64,000 bases of DNA, from NCBI GenBank assembly GCA_964634685.1, contig CAZWLD010000004.1, positions 29,786 to 93,785 on the forward strand, given 5' to 3'. The notes beneath the pieces are model-generated. The model saw only the letters and a list, made by a program, of their open reading frames with translations, had not been told where the DNA came from and did not search any database. Positions within the stretch are counted from its first letter, which is position 1, and every line of letters begins with the position of its first letter. Positions 59,086 to 64,000 of the stretch are shown piece after piece. Both the position numbers and the translations under genes were made by a program. The DNA comes from CAZWLD01 sp964634685. Lineage in GTDB: Bacteria > Bacillota_I > Bacilli_A > Acholeplasmatales > JAEDCM01.

Positions 59086-59379
59086 ATGGCAAAAACCGTA
59101 ACTATTATGACAAGAATAGAACCGGAAATTAAGGAAAGGGCGGAAGCTGTTTTAGAACAGCTAGGTCTTTCAATGTCAACCGCTATGACGTTATATCTTA
59201 AACAAATAGCATTACAACGAAGGATACCTTTTGAGATTTCATTACCGACCAATAGTCCTATTGCGTTAGGTGGGCTTTCAGATGCTGAATTCGATGAATT
59301 AATGGATAAAGCAACTATGTCATATGTAGATGGTGATTGTATTGATGTTGCTGATTTTAGAGCAATACTTAATAAGTAA
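59086..59379 (+). CDS. RelB/DinJ-family antitoxin without a toxin
   Basis: A 97-residue ribbon-helix-helix antitoxin. The N-terminus TVTIMTRIEPEIKERAEAVL, followed by LGLSMSTAMTLYLKQI and RRIPFEISLP, is the DinJ/RelB DNA-binding domain with the usual PF-E tail. In toxin-antitoxin operons a YafQ/RelE toxin follows at once. Here a terminator lies at 59404 and the next gene is a penicillin-binding protein, so the antitoxin is orphan. AGGAGG precedes the ATG. It may act as a solitary repressor. Confidence 0.85.
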   Translation: MAKTVTIMTRIEPEIKERAEAVLEQLGLSMSTAMTLYLKQIALQRRIPFEISLPTNSPIALGGLSDAEFDELMDKATMSYVDGDCIDVADFRAILNK

Positions 59380-59403
59380 AGAGAATTTGTTTTTATAACT
59401 AAG

Positions 59404-59432
59404 CATCATCCAAAAGGGTGGTGTTTTTTTCT
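59404..59432 (+). terminator. Terminator after relB
   Basis: CATCATCC (59404-59411), loop AAAA, GGGTGGTG (59416-59423) with wobble pairs, then Ts. Confidence 0.7.
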
Positions 59433-59524
59433 TTTTGACATAAATTTAGCGCTTGACTTTTTTGTATTAAGAGTTTTTTTGTTCTTTCTTTTGTTATTTG
59501 AAATAGAATTATAATGGTGATTCA

Positions 59525-61423
59525 ATGTATAAATATAAAAAGAAGCTAACCTTAATTTTATTAGTTTTTTGTCTTGGCTTTATTGCATTATTAGCAAGAT
59601 TAGGCTTTATCTATTTTAATATGAGTAATGATATCAATCAAAGGGCCCTTGATTTGTGGAGTCGAGATATTCCTATTGAAGGACAAAGAGGGAATATCTA
59701 TGACCGCAAGGGAAGATTAATTGTTGGGAATAAGCTGGCGCCATCGGTTGCGATTATCAAAAGGCAAATTGAAGATAAGAATCAGGTAGCTAGTTTTTTA
59801 TCAGAGGTATTAAATTGCTCGTATGAGGCTATTGCCAACCATATAGATAAAAATGTAAGCGTCGAATTAATTAAGCCAGAAGGGCGAAAAATTAAAGCTG
59901 AACAAGCTAGCAGAATTATGAATGAAAACATCCCAGGAGTTTATGTTGTTGGCGATACCGTTAGGTATTACCCCTATGGTGATTTATTAGCCCAGGTTTT
60001 AGGCTTTACGGGAATAGATAATCAAGGTATTGCGGGAATAGAATATATTTATGATGGATATTTAAAGGGAACCGATGGCGCATTGAAAATTTTTACAGAT
60101 GCCAAAGGTAACATTATGCATGATATGTACGGATTATATGAATCAAGCAATCCAGGTTTTGATATCTATTTAACTATTGATCTAGAAATTCAAGAAATAA
60201 TTGAGAATACAATTAACAATGCTATAAAGCAATATGATCCTGATCAAATGTTAATTTTGGTTCAAAGCCCTAAAACCGGAGAAATTCTCGGAATGGCCTC
60301 CTATCCGACCTTTTATCCAGAAAATTATCAAGATTATAGTCAAGAAATATATAATCGAAATTTACCTATTTGGATGAGCTATGAGCCGGGATCAACCTTT
60401 AAAATTGTGACTTATTCAGCGGGCTTAGAGGAACAGGTTTTTACTCTCGACGAGGGCTTTTATTGTGCTGGATATCGGATGGTTGCCGGAGCACGAATCA
60501 AGGATTGGAAGGCGGGTGGACATGGCAGTGAAACCTTCCTCGAGGTTATTCAAAATTCATGTAACCCCGGGTTTATGGAAATAGGTGAAAGATTAGGTAG
60601 TGAAAGATTATTTAAATATATAAAGGATTTTGGCTTTGGCGAAAAAACGGGAATTGATTTGTTGGGAGAATCGAAGGGTATTGTTTTTAACGTTGATAAT
60701 GTTGGCCCGGTTGAGCTTGCGACTTCATCCTTTGGTCAAGGAAATGCGGTTACGCCAATTCAACTTACAACGGCCGCTAGCGCTGCCATTAATGGTGGCG
60801 ATTTGATGCAGCCATATATTCTAAAAAATGTTTCTGTATCGGGCAATGTCATTTATGAAGGAAAGGCATTGAAAAAAAGAAATGTCATCAGTAAGGAAAC
60901 ATCAAACCTTGTCTGCTTTGCTTTAGAAAATGTCGTCGCAAGAGGAACCGGAAGAGGTGCCTATGTCGATGGATATCGAATCGGTGGAAAAACCGGAACC
61001 GCACAAAAGGTTGGTGAAGATGGCGGTTATTTAGCAAATAACTATATCTTGTCCTTTTTGGGGGCAGCGCCAATGAATGAACCTGAGGTTGTCGTTTATT
61101 TAGCTATTGATAATCCCAAGAATACCGTCCAATATGGAGGAGTTGTTGCGGCTCCCTTAGTTGGTTCAATAATGGCTGAGATTCTACCAATTTTAGGTGT
61201 GAAAAAACAATTTGAATCGCAAATTGAAAAGGAATATCGCTACTATATTGATTTAAAGCATGTGACAGTTTTAGACTATGTTGGAACCAAGGTTTCTAGC
61301 TTAAAGCATCATCAATATTACACTTTTCAAATAATAGGAGATGGTGATACGATTATTGCTCAAAGCCCAGCCAAAAATGAAAGAGTAACGGAAGGAAGTA
61401 CAATTATCCTTTATACTAATTAA
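59525..61423 (+). CDS. Class B penicillin-binding protein with PASTA domain (FtsI/SpoVD type)
   Basis: A 632-residue peptidoglycan transpeptidase. An N-terminal membrane anchor (9-31) leads to the PBP dimerisation domain (RGNIYDRKGRLIVGNKLAPS, GFTGIDNQGIAGIEYIYD). The transpeptidase domain has the SxxK site STFK (about 290), SxN as NSCN (about 345), and KTG in IGGKTGTAQKV (about 488). One PASTA domain (about 575-632, VTVLDYVGTKVSSLK ... ITEG-like VTEGSTIILYTN) ends the protein. SpoVD and PBP2B share this architecture. No ribosome site beyond GGTG precedes the ATG. The 3' third of its end is duplicated 2 kb downstream. Its presence shows a peptidoglycan wall. Confidence 0.92.
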   Translation: MYKYKKKLTLILLVFCLGFIALLARLGFIYFNMSNDINQRALDLWSRDIPIEGQRGNIYDRKGRLIVGNKLAPSVAIIKRQIEDKNQVASFLSEVLNCSYEAIANHIDKNVSVELIKPEGRKIKAEQASRIMNENIPGVYVVGDTVRYYPYGDLLAQVLGFTGIDNQGIAGIEYIYDGYLKGTDGALKIFTDAKGNIMHDMYGLYESSNPGFDIYLTIDLEIQEIIENTINNAIKQYDPDQMLILVQSPKTGEILGMASYPTFYPENYQDYSQEIYNRNLPIWMSYEPGSTFKIVTYSAGLEEQVFTLDEGFYCAGYRMVAGARIKDWKAGGHGSETFLEVIQNSCNPGFMEIGERLGSERLFKYIKDFGFGEKTGIDLLGESKGIVFNVDNVGPVELATSSFGQGNAVTPIQLTTAASAAINGGDLMQPYILKNVSVSGNVIYEGKALKKRNVISKETSNLVCFALENVVARGTGRGAYVDGYRIGGKTGTAQKVGEDGGYLANNYILSFLGAAPMNEPEVVVYLAIDNPKNTVQYGGVVAAPLVGSIMAEILPILGVKKQFESQIEKEYRYYIDLKHVTVLDYVGTKVSSLKHHQYYTFQIIGDGDTIIAQSPAKNERVTEGSTIILYTN

Positions 61424-61460
61424 AAAGTAGCCATGCTTAGAATATGTCTTTAAGTAAATA

Positions 61461-61486
61461 TAGCCATAAGAGTCTTGGCTTTTTAA
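61461..61486 (+). terminator. Weak hairpin after the penicillin-binding protein gene
   Basis: AGCCA (61462-61466) pairs with TGGCT (61476-61480), then TTTT. The stem is short, so termination is uncertain. Confidence 0.4.
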
Positions 61487-61505
61487 TAAATGGTTATATG
61501 AAATT

Positions 61506-61624
61506 TTAATATTTTTGGAATAAAAGTAATATTTAAAAATTAATATTTTCCGCACAAAACGCCTTATAAGAATTTAATATTTTCCGCATAAAATACCTTA
61601 TTAGAATTTAATATTTTCGGCACA
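61506..61624 (+). repeat. Tandem 34-bp repeats upstream of the third DUF4143 ATPase
   Basis: Two near-identical 34-base units begin TTAATATTTTCCGCAC (about 61540) and TTAATATTTTCCGCAT (about 61574), each ending with CCTTATxAGAAT. A partial third unit begins TTAATATTTTCGGCAC, and a diverged unit precedes them. No spacers separate them, so this is not CRISPR. They end about 60 bases before the gene start and could be binding iterons. Confidence 0.75.
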
Positions 61625-61682
61625 TTTTCTTGATTATTCTACAAAAGAATGTTATATTATATATGAAGGTAGGTTGATTTTA

Positions 61683-63032
61683 ATGTTTAAAAGAAAAATT
61701 TATAATAAAATATTAGAGTGGAAAAAAGTATCAAATGGTAAAACAGCATTATTAATAGAGGGTGCTAGGCGTGTAGGTAAGTCTACTATAGTAGAGGAAT
61801 TTGCCAAAAATGAATACAAATCATTCATTAAAATCGACTTTGGTGATACAAAAAACTCATACAATAAGAGTGTTAAGAAGGTCTTTGAGGACAGCGAAAG
61901 CTTAGATGATTTTTTTTCTTTATTGCAGCTAGTAACAGGAATTAAGCTATATCCAAGGGAATCCTTGATTATCTTTGATGAAATTCAAAAAAATATTGCT
62001 GCAAGAGAAATGATTAAGCATCTAGTCGCTGATGGAAGATATGATTTTATTGAAACGGGTTCTTTAATCTCAATTAAGAAAAATTCTTCAAAGATAGTAA
62101 TTCCGTCTGAAGAAGAGAAAATACAAATGTATCCAATGACATTTGATGAATTTTTACTTGCATTAGATGAAGAAGCGATGTTGAAGACCATAAGTGAACA
62201 TTATATAATGCAAAAACCATTACATGAAGTTATTCATAAGAAGGCTATGAAATTGTTTAGAACCTATATGGCTGTTGGTGGTATGCCGCAGGCTGTAACT
62301 ACTTATGTAGAAACCAAAGATTTTGAAATGGTTGATAAAATAAAAAAAGATATTATTAATTTATATAGAGAGGATTTAGAAAAAATATCTAGAGTTGGAT
62401 CATCTGTAACTCCCTTGATAATTTATGATAATATTCAATCAATGTTTAGTAATCATACATTTGAAATAACCGCAAGCTCATTTTCGAAAAATACTAAGCT
62501 TTATACATGCCTAAATAATGTTAATGAATTAGAAAAATCGAAAATAGTAAATGTGGCATATGAAATCAAAAATGTTGATCCTACATTATCGTTGTCATTT
62601 GATTTGTCGAATCTTAAGGTTTATTCAGGTGATACTGGATTATTAATAAGTAAAATGTTTATTTCAACGCCCTATTTAAACAATCCCTTATATAAGTCTA
62701 TAATATTGGATAAGCTATCCATAGATGAAGGATTTTTATTTGAAAACATTGTTGCACAAATGTTGGCCGCAAATGGTCATATTTTAAAATACAATACATT
62801 TTATAAGGAAGAAAGTAATAATTTATATTCCATAGATTTTGTAATTACAAATGGAAAAAAAATCTATCCAATTGAAGTTAAATCATCTAATTATAAAAGT
62901 CATGCAAGTATAGATGAATTTGCGAGAAAATATCATCAATATATTGACAAAAAATATATTATTTATTCCAAAAACTATATAAAGGATAACGAATATATAT
63001 ACTTGCCGGTATATATGACATTTCTGTTATAA
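61683..63032 (+). CDS. AAA+ ATPase with DUF4143 domain (copy 3)
   Basis: A 449-residue DUF4143-family ATPase. Walker A is GARRVGKS (27-34) in LLIEGARRVGKSTIVEEF, Walker B is SLIIFDEIQK, and FIETGSLISIKK follows. The C-terminal domain has YSIDFVITNG and YPIEVKSSN, a PD-(D/E)xK-like pattern. AAGGTAGG (61666-61673) sets ATG 61683; an in-frame TTG at 61674 directly abuts that site. It lies between the penicillin-binding protein gene and a duplicated, decayed copy of that gene's 3' end, as if it arrived with the duplication. It resembles the copy at 18256 more than that at 9500. Confidence 0.82.
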   Translation: MFKRKIYNKILEWKKVSNGKTALLIEGARRVGKSTIVEEFAKNEYKSFIKIDFGDTKNSYNKSVKKVFEDSESLDDFFSLLQLVTGIKLYPRESLIIFDEIQKNIAAREMIKHLVADGRYDFIETGSLISIKKNSSKIVIPSEEEKIQMYPMTFDEFLLALDEEAMLKTISEHYIMQKPLHEVIHKKAMKLFRTYMAVGGMPQAVTTYVETKDFEMVDKIKKDIINLYREDLEKISRVGSSVTPLIIYDNIQSMFSNHTFEITASSFSKNTKLYTCLNNVNELEKSKIVNVAYEIKNVDPTLSLSFDLSNLKVYSGDTGLLISKMFISTPYLNNPLYKSIILDKLSIDEGFLFENIVAQMLAANGHILKYNTFYKEESNNLYSIDFVITNGKKIYPIEVKSSNYKSHASIDEFARKYHQYIDKKYIIYSKNYIKDNEYIYLPVYMTFLL

Positions 63033-63104
63033 ACTTGGTTATTCAGTCGGTGAACTAATATATTTCATATTGATTTGTTTTTATTTCAATTATTGGAGAA
63101 AGAG

Positions 63105-63395
63105 TAACATCACTAGTATAAGTTATGGTGCCTTTGATGGTTTATTCATGGCTGAGATTCTACCAATTTTAGGTGTGAAAAAACAATTTGAATCGCAAAT
63201 TGAAAAGGAATATCGCTACTATATTGATTTAAAGCATGTGACAGTTTTAGATTATGTCGGAACCAAGGTTTCTAGCTTAAAGCATCATCAAAATAATCCC
63301 ATCAAATATATGGTGATAGGATCATTGCCCAAATCCTAGTCAAAAAATGAAGGAGTAACGGATATGAAGTACAGTTTTCCTTTTTACTGATTAAA
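63105..63395 (+). pseudogene. Duplicated, decayed 3' end of the penicillin-binding protein gene
   Basis: Bases 63149-63291 repeat 61173-61315 (MAEILPILGVKKQFESQIEK, then the PASTA start VTVLDYVGTKVSSL) with only about two differences. After 63291 the copy degenerates: deletions and a stop at 63337, although pieces such as GGAGTAACGGATATGAAGTA still recall the original end. Upstream, a weaker similarity (GCCTTTGATGG against GCTCCCTTAGTTGG) extends some 40 bases. No start or promoter exists, so it is not a functional gene. The rest of 63033-63461 has no other gene. Confidence 0.85.
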
Positions 63396-63397
63396 AT

Positions 63398-63443
63398 AGC
63401 TTGGTTATCGCTTCATATAGTGATTTAATAACCAAGCTTTTTT
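63398..63443 (+). terminator. Strong terminator after the duplicated segment
   Basis: AGCTTGGTTAT (63398-63408) pairs perfectly with ATAACCAAGCT (63428-63438), then Ts. Confidence 0.8.
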
Positions 63444-63461
63444 ATTAACAGGCTTCAATTC

Positions 63462-63692
63462 CTATAATATTTGCGGCCTTTGATATTCGGGAGGAAGAAA
63501 TAAAGCATTAGTGTTTCTAACTTTACGCACAGGTTCTCCAAAAATATTGTTTCCATCATATATATTATCAAGGTATTCGTCAAAAGAATAAGTGCCTTTT
63601 GCGGTCGAAAAATTAATATCAATATCATATTCATTGATTAGCTTCATTAAAACTCGCTTGGAAAAACCTTTGATGAAACCAAAGCCGCACAC
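63462..63692 (-). CDS. Hypothetical protein, 76 aa, possibly N-terminally truncated
   Basis: A frame from GTG 63692 encodes GFGFIKGFSKRVLMKLINEY and ends NTNALFLPPEYQRPQIL. I do not recognise the family. The sequence looks like the C-terminal end of a longer globular protein, and no ribosome site precedes the GTG, so it may be a remnant. The T-rich region that follows (63693-63830) holds no gene that I see. Confidence 0.35.
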   Translation of the reverse strand: MCGFGFIKGFSKRVLMKLINEYDIDINFSTAKGTYSFDEYLDNIYDGNNIFGEPVRKVRNTNALFLPPEYQRPQIL

Positions 63693-63834
63693 TCATTTAT
63701 TCATTTGTGATTAAGGCTTTTTTTATAAAAAAGATCAAAAATAGATTGTTTATTTACAGATGTCATTAAACTTTTATAAAATTATATATTTTATCAAAAA
63801 ATTTCATTTTATACTATGATTATGTTGCGATTTG

Positions 63835-63843
63835 TGGTATAAT
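63835..63843 (+). promoter_or_regulatory. Extended -10 promoter of the last gene
   Basis: TGGTATAAT (63835-63843) with no good -35, followed by a leader of about 125 bases. A 30-codon frame from TTG 63879 to TGA 63971 lies in the leader after GGTGGAG. Confidence 0.5.
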
Positions 63844-63977
63844 ATACTTGGAAAGTAAGTATGGTGGAGATTATACTTTTGTCTTATATTGCCACAACGA
63901 ATGATAATGTGATGGAGAATATAAAAAGATATATTGAGAATCAAGGTAATGAAGATATAAAGAAAGGATGATATCTA

Positions 63978-64000
63978 ATGGCTGTTGTTAGCTACTCGGT
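63978..64000 (+). CDS. Start of a gene cut by the window edge (possibly rpsB)
   Basis: ATG 63978 follows GAAAGGA with good spacing; only MAVVSYS is visible. Ribosomal protein S2 often begins MAVxS, and a long untranslated leader suits an rpsB operon, but seven residues are too few for a firm call. Confidence 0.35.

Noticed and set aside
61506..61624. CRISPR array
   Set aside because: The repeats are adjacent without variable spacers and no cas genes are present.
18256..63032. The three DUF4143 ATPases as one transposed family duplicated locally
   Set aside because: Their sequences are too different outside the Walker and DUF4143 motifs, and one has distinct base composition, so independent arrival is more likely.
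1..64000. tRNA or rRNA genes
   Set aside because: I saw no TTCGA-type T-loops in cloverleaf context and no rRNA motifs on either strand by eye.
1..64000. Transposase or integrase genes as the cause of the decay
   Set aside because: No DDE, HUH or tyrosine/serine recombinase motifs were found, so mobility is argued only from gene-end duplication and composition.

Overview
The window is low-G+C Bacillota (Firmicutes) DNA, most likely a draft or metagenome-derived scaffold. The evidence is the A+T-rich codon use, strong AGGAGG ribosome sites, CIRCE elements, a Pho-box pst operon and a c-di-GMP-I riboswitch. TAA, TAG and TGA all end intact genes, so the genetic code is standard. A class B penicillin-binding protein and rsmH argue for a walled cell rather than a wall-less mollicute. 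A 100-N scaffold gap lies at 52262-52361.

Layout. 1-4062: a K+ channel subunit (edge-truncated), then an overlapping queH / membrane-DUF523 fusion / RlmD-type methyltransferase operon. 4159-10795: a cupin, two unknown genes, a large BspA-type leucine-rich-repeat lipoprotein split by an in-frame TAG, a Fic gene split at an A12 tract, and a DUF4143 ATPase. 11082-18110: a complete phosphate regulon (Pho boxes, pstS-C-A-B, phoU, phoP, phoR). Its PstS has the two halves of the protein in swapped order. 18199-24358: a second DUF4143 ATPase of higher G+C, a split-permease ABC exporter, cysK and a truncated Rrf2/CymR-like regulator. 24535-27403: an XRE-type regulator with a palindromic operator, PPi-dependent phosphofructokinase, and a plsY-like remnant.

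27427-38380 is the most unusual block. A 7TM sensor, a sensor kinase and a LuxR-type response regulator are followed by a secreted surface protein, a pseudo-receiver and two lipoproteins. The surface-protein gene and the pseudo-receiver operon carry the same palindrome (GTTACAAATGTAAC), with the same spacing to the same -10 region. The surface proteins share a His/Trp/Cys-rich repeat also seen in the LRR lipoprotein.

38590-43492: a GNAT-MATE-HAD-NUDIX-exonuclease/phosphatase-family operon and an eroded DUF3990/DUF3791 toxin-antitoxin-like locus. 43738-52796: a small lipoprotein, an ArsB/NhaD-type transporter, a c-di-GMP riboswitch upstream of a diguanylate cyclase, a possible small RNA, clpB lacking its N-domain behind two CIRCE elements, an EAL protein, and a membrane gene that spans the N gap. 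52845-61423: tmcAL, yceD-rpmF, rsmH, an ABC-F protein, a HAD protein, a Cthe_2159-like lipoprotein, an orphan RelB and a PASTA penicillin-binding protein. 61424-64000: tandem 34-bp repeats and a third DUF4143 ATPase, followed by a duplicated 3' end of the penicillin-binding protein gene, then the first codons of the next gene.

The window is rich in broken genes: in-frame stops, -1 shifts on poly-A runs, truncations and a duplicated gene end. Some could be assembly errors. The truncations, the lost start codon and the diverged duplicate look like real decay.
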